From assembly GCA_026120185.1 (NCBI GenBank), contig JANUWF010002061.1, positions 1,178,001-1,242,000 on the forward strand: a DNA stretch of 64,000 bases, given 5' to 3'. The stretch is from Voacanga thouarsii. Taxonomy: Eukaryota > Streptophyta > Magnoliopsida > Gentianales > Apocynaceae. The translations under genes and the position numbers were made by a program. Positions 12,683 through 24,633 of the stretch are shown here, in pieces. The first letter of the stretch is position 1. Each line of letters starts with the position of its first letter. The notes under the pieces are model-generated. The model did no database searches. It had not been told where the DNA came from and worked only from the letters and a program-made list of their open reading frames with translations.

Positions 12683-13384
12683 AGAAGAATTAAGGAGCTG
12701 ATTTTCATTCTTCAGTGCATAAATGAATGGCCTTTTGTAAACAAAAGGGAGCATAAATAGAAATGATTGCTCACTTAGGTTACATTAATTTTCTTGAATA
12801 GTTATTGTAACACGTATGTTGGTTTGATCGTAATAAAGAATGTGATTTGTATTTCCATGCTTGTGATAGTACAAACAAGAGGGATGCAATGTATTAAGTT
12901 GGAAATTTAATATTTTTCTATCAAACAAATAACATTCAAGTTTGATTTATTCTGTTCAGATCTTGAAAAAATATAATCATTATTATCAATTAGTTATGAT
13001 TCTCTTAGCAGGTTTGTACTGTAAGTTAATTCGAACACGTACGTCCTTGACGGTTCTTTCAATTGAGACCAGATTAAAATCAATAAGTTGAAATACATTT
13101 TAAATTTATCTTGTCCAACACTGTGGAATTAGTTGGTAGACTCTAAAAATAATTAGACGAAATTTGAACATTAAGTTATAAAAATAATTTTTAAAAAAAT
13201 ATTGTCAAAGTCAATTTATCATGGTTAACAAAATTACAATCCATCTCACGACTCATGAGTTCCTCCTTTATCACAAAGCACAGGAGGAGGAACATAAGAC
13301 TGAGTCGATGTAACCTAAGGAGTTTGCACAAGGAGCCCACTTGCAATCCTATGTGCTAGAGAATTACAAAGTCTGGGGGTATGC
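12683..13384. other. Intergenic DNA after the GH17 pseudogene
   Basis: The first 200 bp are probably old 3' UTR, with AATAAA at 12832-12837. The rest is AT-rich with no recognisable gene or repeat. Confidence 0.5.
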
Positions 13385-13682
13385 TACATCCTCTAGCTAG
13401 CCTACTTGCTCAGAATTCTTTCCCCCTCATAGATGAAGTTGACTCTTCTCCATTCTTCTGCATCAGAATGTCCTCCAAGTGCATAGATAACATTCCGAGA
13501 ATCTCCTTCAACGATCACCTTTCCTTTTCCAACGGCGCCCCTTGTGCAATTCTGGGAGCCGCGAAGGCTTCTACTGTATATGCATCAAGCACTGCACTTT
13601 TGACCTATTCAAATTCTTAGAATGCCTTCTGAGTTATCTCTGCCAACACAAGCCACACGGCTGCGTCAAAGTTAAATTTGAC
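13385..13682 (-). pseudogene. Decayed RNase H-like fragment (LINE-derived type)
   Basis: On the minus strand, KFNFDAAV is followed by AEAFAAPRIAQGAP-like and VIVEGDSRNVIYAL segments. These match the Asp, Glu and Asp motifs of the plant RVT_3 RNase H domain found at the end of non-LTR retrotransposons and in orphan host copies. The frame is broken by stops and at least one shift, and no reverse transcriptase lies next to it. It is probably a dead fragment of a LINE or an RNase H-like gene. Confidence 0.65.
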
Positions 13683-13891
13683 CTTATCTGCTTTTCGTCC
13701 TCTATTTAAAATACTTTGATCTGTTCCCAGTTGTGTAGTAATGGTACACTGTTCTCGTCTTTGTTCACATCCCAAAATAAATGTACATGTTCAAGATCTT
13801 TATTAATCCATGTCCTGATATCCATTTCAAAGCCCCTAGTTTTGTTTCTGCAAAACAAAAACAAAACCCTAGTTTTTGAACTTTCTTTTGT

Positions 13892-13900
13892 ACTATAAAT
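13892..13900 (+). promoter_or_regulatory. Likely TATA box of the EP1-like gene
   Basis: CTATAAAT lies about 80 bp before the EP1-like ATG, a normal distance for a plant TATA box with a short leader. There is no direct evidence of initiation. Confidence 0.5.
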
Positions 13901-13979
13901 TGCAGTAAATCGAGCCCAAAGCACATCCAGTTCACCTTCTTTCTTCTTAGTGATTTGCATTCGATTTCAAAGCTAAAGA

Positions 13980-15293
13980 ATGTCGAATTCAACTCCATTT
14001 CCATTTCTAATCGCATTCTTCGCATTCTTCATCTCATCCCAAGCCATGGTTCCACCGGACAAAACGTTTAAGTACATCAACCAAGGTGACTTTGGGGAGT
14101 ATAGTGTGGAGTATTTGGCTGATTATCGAGTGCTAGACATTTACACATCTCCCTTCACTCTTTGTTTCTACAACTCCACCCCAAATGCCTTCATTCTTGG
14201 GCTACGTATGGGCACCCGTCGAACCGAGTCCATCATGCGATGGGTTTGGGACGCCAATCGTGGCAATCCTGTTCGCGAAAATGCAACTCTAACCTTCGGT
14301 AGTGATGGAAATCTAGTCTTGGCCGATGTTGATGGCAAGGTGGCTTGGCAGACTGGGACAGCCAACAAGGGTGTGGTAGGACTAGACCTACTCCAAAATG
14401 GTAACTTGGTGTTGTATGATAGGAATGGTAACTTCATCTGGCAAAGTTTTGACCACCCAACTGACACACTCTTGGTTGGTCAAGCTATAAGGGCCAAAGG
14501 ACCAACCAGGCTAGTCAGCCGGTTGTCGAATACGAAACCCGTCAAAGGTCCTTACAGCTTCGTCATGGAGCAAAGGCACTGGGCTATGTATTATCAGAGC
14601 GAAAGCTCACAAAAACCAATGCTTTACTACAAATCCGATGAGTTTGGCAATGGCAAGGGCGCTTTGGCGAATCTTGTTTTCTACTGCGAGCCCGAGTATG
14701 GTCAAAACTTTGCCTTCGCGCTTGGATTCACGTACAACATGACAAACTCGCCCAGCTTTGGTTCATCTATCTTAACAAGGCCCAAATACAATAGCACTTT
14801 CAGCATGCTCCGGGTTGACATCGACGGTAATCTAAGAATATACACATACAACGAAAATGTTGATTGGGGTGCATGGGAGGTCACATATGCACTCTTCAAT
14901 GCTGAGGAAGGAGAAAGCCTGTGCAAGCTGCCAAGAAGGTGTGGATCGCTGGGCGTGTGCGAAGACAACCAATGCGTGGCGTGCCCCAGACCTCAAGGCT
15001 TGTTCGGGTGGAGCAAGACCTGCGCACCACCGGTGTTACCACCGTGCCAGGCAGGGGTGGCAAGTGTAGATTACTATAAGGTTGATGGTGTTGAGCATTT
15101 TACTAGTGCTTATAATGAAGGAAACGGTCCGATGAAGTTGACTGTATGCAAGAATAAGTGCAGCCAAGACTGCAAGTGCTTGGGCTTTTTCTACAGAAAG
15201 GAGTCTTCCAATTGCTTGTTGGTTCCTGAGTTAGGCACCTTGATCAAGGTCTCTAACTCCTCTCATCTGGGCTACATCAAGATGGCTAAATAG
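13980..15293 (+). CDS. EP1-like secreted glycoprotein (bulb-type lectin + PAN-like C-terminus), 437 aa
   Basis: This matches the epidermis-specific secreted glycoprotein EP1 family, apoplastic lectin-like proteins related to the extracellular part of S-domain receptor kinases but with no kinase. Residues 1-22 form a signal peptide (hydrophobic FLIAFFAFFISSQA). The bulb-type (GNA/B_lectin) region runs over about residues 55-175, with ATLTFGSDGNLVLADVDGKV and DLLQNGNLVLYDRNGNFIWQ followed by SFDHPTDTLL. A cysteine-rich segment (CKLPRRCGSLGVCEDNQCVAC) and a PAN/apple-like segment (VCKNKCSQDCKCLGFFYRKE) close the protein. Several N-glycosylation sites occur (NST, NAT, NMT, NSS). The gene is intronless and full length for the family, with a TATA box at 13892 and AATAAA at 15362-15367. 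A decayed copy of its 3' part lies downstream. Confidence 0.93.
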   Translation: MSNSTPFPFLIAFFAFFISSQAMVPPDKTFKYINQGDFGEYSVEYLADYRVLDIYTSPFTLCFYNSTPNAFILGLRMGTRRTESIMRWVWDANRGNPVRENATLTFGSDGNLVLADVDGKVAWQTGTANKGVVGLDLLQNGNLVLYDRNGNFIWQSFDHPTDTLLVGQAIRAKGPTRLVSRLSNTKPVKGPYSFVMEQRHWAMYYQSESSQKPMLYYKSDEFGNGKGALANLVFYCEPEYGQNFAFALGFTYNMTNSPSFGSSILTRPKYNSTFSMLRVDIDGNLRIYTYNENVDWGAWEVTYALFNAEEGESLCKLPRRCGSLGVCEDNQCVACPRPQGLFGWSKTCAPPVLPPCQAGVASVDYYKVDGVEHFTSAYNEGNGPMKLTVCKNKCSQDCKCLGFFYRKESSNCLLVPELGTLIKVSNSSHLGYIKMAK

Positions 15294-15834
15294 ATTGGTT
15301 TCTTTTAAGCTGGCATGTTTTAGTTCTTTTTCCTCTTTCTTGTGGGGAAGGGTAATCAGGGAATAAAAGAAAGGTTGAATTATTTGGGTTAAATAAGACA
15401 AAACCGACAGTCTATAATTAGATGTAGTAAGAAATGTTGTAAACAATGTATTTCCCAACAAAGTTACTGGGTTGGCGTATTCTATACAAAAATTTTAAGA
15501 TTATATATATTAAAAAATTATAAACTATATAATATAATTTTTAAAATTTATGTAGATCTGAATGTCCCTATTTTATATTGATAGACCCTCATACTTTGTC
15601 ATTGATCAGAAGCATTGTGATATGTATTTTCAGATTCACAATTCATGAAAGCCCATATTACTCTACAATTCTGGTTAGCCCTAAAGGCCCATTGTGGATT
15701 TTTGTACAACTTGACTGGACCAATCATTCTTGTTGATCTATTTTGGCCCGGCCCTGATACAATAGAATGTACCACATATGTGCTCTTGGATGTAGATGAA
15801 GGGCGAGAGACAGAGAATGCAGGCTGGCACAGAG
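15294..15834. other. 3' flank of the EP1-like gene and spacer
   Basis: Includes the AATAAA signal at 15362-15367 and a short AT-rich tract (15480-15550). An open frame from 15645 runs into the pseudogene but its first half resembles nothing I recognise. Confidence 0.45.
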
Positions 15835-16170
15835 TGAGAGTTAGGGGTTGTCGAAGACGACCAATGTATCGCATGCCCGAGGCCTCGAGGTTTGCATGGG
15901 TGGAGCAAGAGTTGCACACCACCAGTTCCGCGGCCCTCGCAAGGGAGGAGCCACCGACGCTGAACATGTCCCTAGTGCATATAATGAAGGAAATGGCTTG
16001 GTCCTATGATGTTGTCAGAGTGTAAGAATAAGTGCACCAGAGATTGCCATTGCTTGGGCTTGTTTTGCATAGAAGAGTCACCAAGTGCTTAGTGGTTCCT
16101 GAATTGGGCACCTCGATCAAGACCTCCCTCCAAGTCCTCTCCCGTGGGCTACATCAAGAGGGCTAAGTAG
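15835..16170 (+). pseudogene. Truncated tandem duplicate of the EP1-like gene (3' part only)
   Basis: The nucleotide sequence follows the last third of the EP1-like gene. It has counterparts of the GCGAAGACAACCAATGCGTG region, the proline/cysteine segment, AATGAAGGAAATGG, the PAN-like cysteines (AAGAATAAGTGCACCAGAGA), the GTGGTTCCTGAATTGGGCAC stretch and the ending GGCTACATCAAGAGGGCTAA. Several indels break the frame, and the lectin half is missing. It is about 600 bp downstream in the same orientation, so it is a decayed tandem duplicate. Confidence 0.85.
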
Positions 16171-16834
16171 ATTGAAGCATTTTTACTGGCTAATTCTGAG
16201 GGGAAAAAAAGAAAAGAAAATTACTGACTGAGACAGACCGGTCGAATCAACACATTTTGTTGGAATTGACAACACCTATATATTGCTTTAGTTGGGGGAC
16301 ATCCCAACTTTGTGCCTAAAAGGTGCTTGACAAAGTAGAGAAATCTTGCCATAATTTCTGAACCTCCACCTTTTCTTTCTAAAATAGATTGCGCGTTTTT
16401 TATATTGTGAAACAGATATTAGTTCATTTGATAAAATTAAAATTTTAAATATTTAAATTAAATATACAAATATTAATATATTTAAAATCGATACATCAAG
16501 AAGTGTTATTGCATGCCATATAGTTGCGTCTATATAAGGGAAAGCATTACATAAGAGTTAATTGCGATTAGTCCACAAATTAAATTAACAAAGAGGGGGA
16601 AATCCAAATTATTGAAAGCAATCACTATGATTGACTGCAAATCTTGTGGGCCTTCACTAGAGTTGTGCACTAAGAGACAATTGGAGAAGAAGGTGGGCCC
16701 ATTCACGTGGAATGACAAGCCTTTTAATTTTAGTAATAAAGCATTGTAATAAAAGTGTTTTCTCTTCAACGTAAATGCTTTTCCATCCAATAACTCATTG
16801 TAGTAATTTTCCTTATTGTCCCAACTCATTATTA
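16171..16834. other. Intergenic DNA
   Basis: No gene was recognised. The short minus-strand open frame 16530-16829 shows no domain and is probably chance. Confidence 0.5.
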
Positions 16835-17118
16835 CTCTTTTTGTTTTAAAATATTTATTTATAAATTTTTTTATTTTATTTTAAAATATTTATTTCTATA
16901 TATATATTTAAAATTAACAATTAATTTATTCTAAATCAATTATATAACATTTTAAAATTCTTTTCTCTTCTTACTTTTTAAAAATTTTTACTAACCAATA
17001 GTTATGATATTTTTAATATGAGTAGAATAAAAATTTTATTTAAATTATAATATTATTTTTAACACTCTTAATCTGTATGTAAAAAATTTTATAAACAAGT
17101 ATTTTGAAACGAAAAGAG
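16835..17118. mobile_element. Stowaway-type MITE, second family (284 bp)
   Basis: Ends are CTCTTTTTGTTTTAAAATAT then TTATTTATAAA, and reversed CTCTTTTCGTTTCAAAATAC then TTGTTTATAAA: about 27 of 31 positions match. TA flanks both sides (16833-16834, 17119-17120). The interior differs from copies A-C, so this is a separate family. It is non-coding. Confidence 0.82.
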
Positions 17119-18140
17119 TAATTCGTATAATTAATAAAGATAATATAATAATATTTTTTTTAAAAAATAAAATATTAAGATTTAAATGGAGAAAATATTA
17201 ATTGTAATAAGAAGAAGCAAAAGAGTAATTTGGCTGTCTGATATTTTAAGGACAGAAACAACAGAAAACGCGAAGGCCGTACGATTTGTCTGTTTAGACA
17301 AAGAATAATATGGTGGGACACGCTTTCAAGCCACTTACGTGCTTCATGCCAAGAGAAAAATATAGTGTGACAATGGAGGTGGGGCCATTATTAATTCAAG
17401 GGTAAAATAAAATCCAAGAGGGGGAGATGTGGCCATGAAAGAGACTGTTCAACCACAAAAAAGAGGGGAAAAAAAAGAACGATTATTGATAAAATATGGA
17501 ATGGATTTCGATGTCTGAGAATCATGTTATAATTCAGAGTTCAGACCCTTTTAACTTGGATTTTATTTTTTTTATTTTTCTCTTTTTTTAATTTTTTTAT
17601 TAATAAAAGAATTCGCATCCCATTATTTGAAAAAGTCCGCATAAGATTCAGAGGTTCAAACTCGGATGTCAATTCTTTATTTTTGTCTATTTTCTTTTAT
17701 TGTTCACTTGAGTTAAAGTGGATTGATATTTTTCAATCTCATTTCAAATCAAAATTTTATTTTAATTCAAGTATATTATTATTTTATAATTTTTTTTAAA
17801 AAATTATTATTTACTCACAATACATCATATTCTCCCTCTTTAAATCTGATCTCATATATTTAATAATTTTTTATAAACTTATATCAAACTAATTTTTATT
17901 CACTTATATCATTTTTATTTGTTCAAGTACTTAGAGTAAATATCGTAGAGTGGATATAGTTTGTAGGAGAGTTGTGGCCCGTGGGTTGGAAGTTTGATTG
18001 AGTTTTATTATTATTATTATTTTAATTATTATTAAAGTTAAACATGATTCATTATTTGATATATATATATATACACACACTGAAGAAGATAGACTAATTA
18101 ACATGTGTATGTAAGAGATCCCTTTTTACATATGCAAAAA
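17119..18140. other. AT-rich intergenic DNA
   Basis: No gene was seen. It contains homopolymer and TTATTATTATT runs, with an (AT)n(AC)n microsatellite at 18059-18080. Confidence 0.5.
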
Positions 18141-19440
18141 ACCTTAGGGTCTATTTGGTAACTTAATTAAATATTTAAAATTAATTAATTAAGTGCTTGT
18201 TACATCAAGAATGTTTAATAACAAAATAATATTAAGATATGTAATTAATAAAGTGTGTTTAATAACAGATTTTTACTACCATTTAATTGATTTGGACATA
18301 TTAAAATCGTATTATAAGTTTTAAATAAATTGAAAAGTATTTAAGTATAAAGCTTGAATATGTTAAATACTTATATAATTATTAATATTTTTATATCTAA
18401 TCTAAATTATAATAAAATATAGAGTAGAAATAGATTATAATTATTTCAAATTTCACTTTAATTTTTAGAATTTAGCATTTAAATAAATATATATATATTT
18501 CAATATTTGAATTTTAATTTTATCAAGCTAGTCTTAATTCAAGATCTATTTGTAGGAAGTTTTAATACCAAATTTTAAATATTTAAATATTAAAATTTAA
18601 AAATAAAATATAAATATTTTATTAATTATAATTTTTACACTATATTTTAATCACAATATAGATTAAATAAACAAGAATAATAATTAGATAGCATACAATA
18701 TATTTATATTTCAAATTTAAATAATTTTTATTTTATTTAAAATTTATAATACAATTTTAATACATGTTAATCAATTAAGTAATAATATAAATATATTATC
18801 AAATGCATTAAGTAAAATGAAAGATATAAAAATTTCAATTATATATAATTATTGTTATTTTTATATTAAATCTAAATTTTAATAAAATATAGTATAAAAA
18901 TAAATTATAATTAATTTACTTTTCAAATACCATCTTTAAATTTCAAATTCAAAATTTACCTTAATCGTATACTTTGACTAAATTTATAATACAATTTTAT
19001 AAAAACATGTTGGTATGATTTTAAATTTTATAAAAATTTTATGGAATTAAAAGTCAACATTGTGACATAATTAAGTACTCATTTCATTAATTGTATTTAA
19101 TAAAAGATAATATTAAGTGTCTAATTAATTAAATATATTTAGTAATATATTTTTGTTATCGCTTAATTAATTAAGACATACTGAAATTTTATTACAAATT
19201 TCAAGTGAATTAAAGGTTACTTAAGTCTGAATATATTAAATACTTATCTAATTATTAATATTTACTTAAGTGTGAATATATTAAATACTTATCTAATTAT
19301 TAATATTCTTTTATATTTAATCTAAATTGTAATAAAATATAGCTCAGATATTTCACAATTCAGTTTTCAAACTTTAATTTTTAAAATTCATTACTTAAAT
19401 ATTCAAATTTTAATTTTATCAAATGAACCTTTAGAGTTAT
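18141..19440. repeat. AT-rich block with hAT-like ends and an internally repeated segment
   Basis: The left edge CTTAGGGTCTATTTGGTAAC and the right edge, reversed, CTCTAAAGGTTCATTTGATAA pair approximately, like the ends of non-autonomous hAT elements. Two diverged copies of a segment of about 300 bp lie in direct orientation, at about 18170-18480 and 19070-19370; both contain TTAAATACTTAT followed by ATTATTAATATT and then TCTAAATT-TAATAAAATATAG. A 45-bp unit is tandemly doubled at 19217-19306. No transposase is present and the target duplication is unclear. Confidence 0.45.
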
Positions 19441-22400
19441 TAATAAAACTATTAATATATTATTTTTTTTAAAAAAAATCATTGCACTAGATCTATTCTT
19501 TTCTTAAATGTGAGTACTAAAACAATTTTTATTTTTAAAAATTTAGTATAAATACATATTTAAACTTCAACTTTATCAAGTACATGTACAATTTTTAAAT
19601 TTATTATAATGCACTTCTAATAAAGTAATTCATGAATTTTCTCATAAAGTACTATCTACTTACTTTTTTCTTTTTATCTCTTCTTTTTTTTTAAATTTAA
19701 TTTAATGACATAAATTATCCAACAATAAGTACTGGTATGAATAGTGAGAGATAGAGAGAAGGTTCCATTAGGTACATATTAATTTATTCTAGATCAATGT
19801 ACTTTAACTTATTTCTTTCGTGTTATTTTTTAAATTAGTGACACGCATATATATAATTAAGCAAGTAGTTTAAAACTAGCTAATAATACTTTGTGCAAAA
19901 ATTGTCTTTCAAAAATGATAATTTGATCTTTGTATCCTCTAAGGGCTCTCCATTCCTCAAGCAAATCATTGCATCAAATACCAAAGAACATCTTCAACTC
20001 GACCCAAAGAAAGTGGAATGGAAAACATTAACCTAAAAATATGAAAACATTGGATATGTTTTCAATGAGAAACATATGGTCCTACAGCCACGTGTGCTGA
20101 TTTGATACATCACCATGCTTTAAGAGCAATGCCCCACTCAAGATCTCAAAAATATTTGTTTTGCTAAACTTAGAGATGGGTTATATGTGACATATTGTGC
20201 CTTCTTTTCTTTTTTTTTTTTTGGATTAATCTCGTAAATTTTAAGTTAAGTATTTAATTGATATTTATTATAAATTGTAAAACAAAATATTTAACAAGTG
20301 TAATAAGATTTAATATTTTTTATTATATAGATTATCATTATTGACAAAGTGTTATATATACAATAATTCTTGAAGATTTATTTTTTAAGTAGTTAAATAT
20401 AAGGAAATGAGGATTCAATTGTTGTATGTTGCTATTGTGCTGGAACCTGGATGTATATTCAAGAAGATTATAGTGACCATTGCTGGAGCTAACCCTAATT
20501 AAATAGGTAAATTTGGTGAGGTTCGTTACCAGAATATGATTTGACTGAACTTAAAGAGGATACGCGTTTCCTTTATTTCCCTTTCGTGACACAGAGGAAT
20601 AGAAGAAGTTGAAAGCAAAAGGGATTGGCCATTTTTCTTCTGTTAATGGAATTGTCAAGAAAGGTTTCGAACCTGACCAAGTTCAATGATCTCCATTGTT
20701 ATATTCATCAATTTCAATGTCACTGTCTCTTAGGTTCAACATCTGCATCAATCTTGATATTCTTCTAAGCCGATGTCTGGAAATCCCTTTTATGAAAGTC
20801 TCATGAAACGTATGGAAATGTCCAATTATTGAAGTCATGGGATTCCCTACACATCTTGCAATTGGTGCTTATAACTCTCATGTTGACTCTCGATATTCAG
20901 CATCAGAGAAAATGAACCCGATGCAAATGAGTCGCTCTCATTTTCGCTTCCTAGATTTAATTTCTTTCATTTGCTATGCAAATGCGTATGTGACAGCCCC
21001 TCTATCCTTATGTATTTCTGCAGTCTAGACGCTCTTTTTCCTGCAAAAATTCTGATTCTTTTCAGGGGAAACCTATCGTCGATATCTTGATGAAAGGTGG
21101 AGGATGAGATTAATTATCAGACAATGAGGATCTTGTTATCGGCTATTGCCATGATTTGTCTTGGAATCTGTCCCTTTATTGGGCTAAACTGTTTAGGATT
21201 CCAAACATAAATTCTTGTCCTTCGGTTCCTCTATTGTTCTGCAATGAACTTATGGGACACAGCTTTAGGCCTACTGCTACGTCAGAGGGCTTATTTCATC
21301 AAAATTTTTACTCTCCTCAGAGAGTGGAAGAAGAAAGACTTCTAATTGGTTATTATATTACTAAGCACTTCCTATAATTTGGCCCATTAGAGGTGTACAT
21401 CTAGTGAGCATAAAGCCAGGAGACAGTATCTCTTGACAAGATTTTGTCACTAACTAATGGAACCTCTAATTTCATTCTAATCTTTGGACAACATCCTCCG
21501 TGAGCCTTCCCCTTCTTGTGAGAGAGATCTTCAGGTTAACGCCTGAATAATTTGCAGACAGAAAGGCCGGAAGAGATGAATAGAAGAATATTTCTTTTCG
21601 GCTTCTATACCTGCCGTGGTAGGTATAGAACATCCCATACTTTCAGGGATATTTCACGTTCACTTGTTCTATCGGTGTGATCATCATTTATTGTAAAAAT
21701 ATAGTACGAGATCGAATTCATGTTTTCCTCCTCTTGAGATCGCTTTTATTGCCTTCTTTAATTAACATCGGACTATTTATTATAAGCTATCAAGCCATCA
21801 ACAATTCTTAGAGCCATTAGTCAATGGTTAGGTCTTTGTATTTTTTAAAATGACTGTATAGTGTGTGCAAAAGCAGATGGATTTTAGCTGCTCGTGGAGG
21901 GAATTCACCATTTTTGGGGAAAATTAGTAAACATCAGGACTATCTGTTCGGCAATCTATTTCGTAGAAAATGCGACCTTCACCAACTTGTATAAATTGAC
22001 ATGGCAATGACTTCAAATTTTCTTTCTTCCTTTTTTTTTTTCCTCTCGTTTTGTGGAAAGGGAGGGAGTTGAATTTTGAAGGAGAGAAAATTTTTAGATT
22101 CACATGTGTTTAATGTTTTAGATGATTGTATAATACGCAATGGATGAAAGTCGTACGGTAAATATTATATCTAATTTTATTTATATATAATATAACTATT
22201 TAAATTATCCGATACACGTAGATTTCCTTGAAGCTCTCAAAGAAAAGAAGAAAAAAAATACCTCCCCTACAAAAAAAAAAAAAAGGGTTAGTGAAAAGTT
22301 GAATTTTTAACAAATTAAGTTTCGATAAAAAAATTTTAATTTAATAGACACTTTAATAAAAGACACGGATGGTATTATTCATGAAACTTTTGAAAGAAGG

Positions 22401-24075
22401 AAAAGAAGAAAAAAAAAGAAGGAAAACCATGTAATATACAAGGATTCTATCTATCAACCAATAAGCATCATAATGATGCAGCAGAGGACATATGCCAATT
22501 GTTGGACCCATTTGACAAAGGTAATTTCCTGCTATTTCGCATCATGTTTCTGAGGTGGTTTTCCTTTTCTGATCTCTCTTCTTTCATCAATCAATCTTTT
22601 GTTTTCCTCCGATCATCTCTGCTCATGAATCATCTCTTTCATTCAGTACTATAAAATCCCAAATATAAAAACTTAGTATTATTACAAACTTCCAGTCCTT
22701 GGATGATACTAAATCATGAGGTTGTCCATTCTCCACGTTTGGCATGTAAAATCTGTCCCTCCCGGGCCCTTCAAATTAATCATGGTCACTAAAAGTAGTC
22801 ATTTTAATTATGATCCACAATTTATCACAAAAAAAAAAATAATAATTATAATCCACAAACTAAATTGCTAAACGCAATTAGCTGAATAAACAATCCTTAA
22901 TCAAGAAGTGAATAATCTCCCATGGGACCCTCCATAACGCTCTGCAAATAAATGGCAGCAAAAGTAGGAATAGTCCTTCCAATCACAGATTTGGTGAAAA
23001 CTATTCTTTCCATTTTGCTTCCCAATATATAACAGTCTTCTTCATGCTCATGATCATGATCAATCTGGGTTCTTTGCATGTCTCCATAGTCATACATGTC
23101 TGTCTTTGCATGGGATCCACAATCAAAATTTCTTCCCGCTAAGTTTACATATTTCTTCAATATAAGGACTTCCAATTCCGAAAGGGATCTATACGATTTT
23201 GTTTCTGTTCTTTTATTTTCTCCAATTTAAGTAATATCTGCAAAAGGTAGCAAGACAGAGACTTCAGCACTAAAGAATAGCAATATAAAAAGGATGTTAT
23301 TGTATATTAAGAATTGCATATTGCCATGGTTGCAGTAAATATGCGAAAGATTAAAATATTGAAGTTAAAAAAAAAAAAAAAAGTGTTCTAGAATCATATC
23401 AGATTCGAAAGGTAGGTTTGGTTGACTCAAATACTATATTTCTCATGAACTGCCATAAATTCTATAGGTGTGAGTTGTTAGATACACAGACTTCTACAAC
23501 CAGGTAGACATTGAGTATTCTATACACGACAAAAAGGGAATCAGGTGGACCATAAAAAAAAAAAACCAAAAAGAATTCTAGAGCATTTGTAAAGCATCGC
23601 ATGTAAAAACTGTTTTATGATCATGTGTAATGTAAAATTATGGTACGTATTGAATTTAAGAAGACGATATTCCACTAAGAATTTTTTGAAAGAAAGAAAA
23701 ATAAGGAGTGAGGATAAGATAGACAAGAAATGGTAATACCAGGCTCGCTGCACCGACTTTGGAGTCACGGGGAATCATAGAATGTGATACTTGATGCTAA
23801 TGAAAATCATAGTAATCTTAATGATGATGCATACCATAATTATATGTGCATATAGTATCATTATTAAAAAAAAACAAGTTGAAAATGAATGTAAGAGAGA
23901 GAGAGAGAGGGGAAGGGAGGTAGAAAAAGAGGAACAAAAGCACCTTCAAGGGCCCATATCACGTCTCCTCAGTAGACTGAAGATGTGATCTTCATCTTTC
24001 TCCACTGCACTATACTATTTTCTTCAGCTTTTCTTCCCCCTCTCTCTTTCCCTGCCATTTCTAGCCAAAATTGTC
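19441..24075. other. Long intergenic region upstream of the LSH gene
   Basis: AT-rich to about 20.4 kb, then more balanced. Short open frames (20837-21028 +, 21156-21377 +, 22897-23175 -, 23791-23988 +) show no domain or conserved motif. Poly-A/T runs occur at 20210-20221 and 22270-22284, and (GA)n at 23897-23910. The last few hundred bases before 24076 include a CT-rich leader (24010-24060) and are the likely promoter and 5' UTR of the LSH gene. Confidence 0.5.
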
Positions 24076-24633
24076 ATGAATTCTTCGGCAACAATTATGG
24101 CAAGTGACAGACCGAGAGATCCTATAGAAGGATCCTCACGATCTGCCGGTGATCAGCAGCAACAGCAGCAGCAGCCAGTGACTTTGAGCCGATATGAATC
24201 ACAGAAACGCAGAGACTGGAACACTTTTGGGCAGTACCTAAAGAATCAGAGACCTCCCGTCTCACTATCCCAGTGCAACTGCAACCATGTTCTTGAGTTT
24301 CTTCGCTATCTCGATCAGTTCGGAAAAACTAAGGTTCATTTACACGGCTGTGTCTTCTTCGGACAGCCTGATCCTCCTGCTCCATGTACTTGTCCTCTTA
24401 GACAAGCCTGGGGAAGTTTAGATGCACTCATAGGAAGGCTTAGAGCTGCATATGAAGAAAACGGAGGAACACCCGAGACTAATCCCTTCGGAAATGGAGC
24501 TATTCGTGTTTATTTGCGGGAAGTTAAAGAGTGTCAAGCTAAGGCAAGAGGCATTCCTTACAAGAAGAAAAAGAAGAAGAAGAATCCAATCAAGGTGCAT
24601 GATGAACTCAAGAATTTGAAGCAGACCGCTTAA
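24076..24633 (+). CDS. LSH: ALOG-domain (LSH/G1 family) transcriptional regulator, 185 aa
   Basis: LIGHT-DEPENDENT SHORT HYPOCOTYLS family: small nuclear DNA-binding regulators of organ boundaries, meristem activity and light growth. Residues 1-35 are variable with a glutamine run. The ALOG domain follows: [38 protein letters not shown], the zinc-ribbon-like insert with HLHGCVFFG and [26 protein letters not shown], then [20 protein letters not shown]. The basic run KKKKKKK after PY is the usual nuclear localisation signal. It is intronless and of normal length. The first ATG was chosen; a second ATG at codon 8 is possible. The wording [15 protein letters not shown] suggests the LSH5/LSH6 side rather than LSH3/4, from memory only. 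It sits alone between long non-coding stretches. Confidence 0.95.
   Translation: MNSSATIMASDRPRDPIEGSSRSAGDQQQQQQQPVTLSRYESQKRRDWNTFGQYLKNQRPPVSLSQCNCNHVLEFLRYLDQFGKTKVHLHGCVFFGQPDPPAPCTCPLRQAWGSLDALIGRLRAAYEENGGTPETNPFGNGAIRVYLREVKECQAKARGIPYKKKKKKKNPIKVHDELKNLKQTA

Noticed and set aside
22897..23175. 92-codon minus-strand frame (MEVLILKKYVNLAGRNFDCG...)
   Set aside because: No recognisable domain or flanking exons; length is within chance for this base composition.
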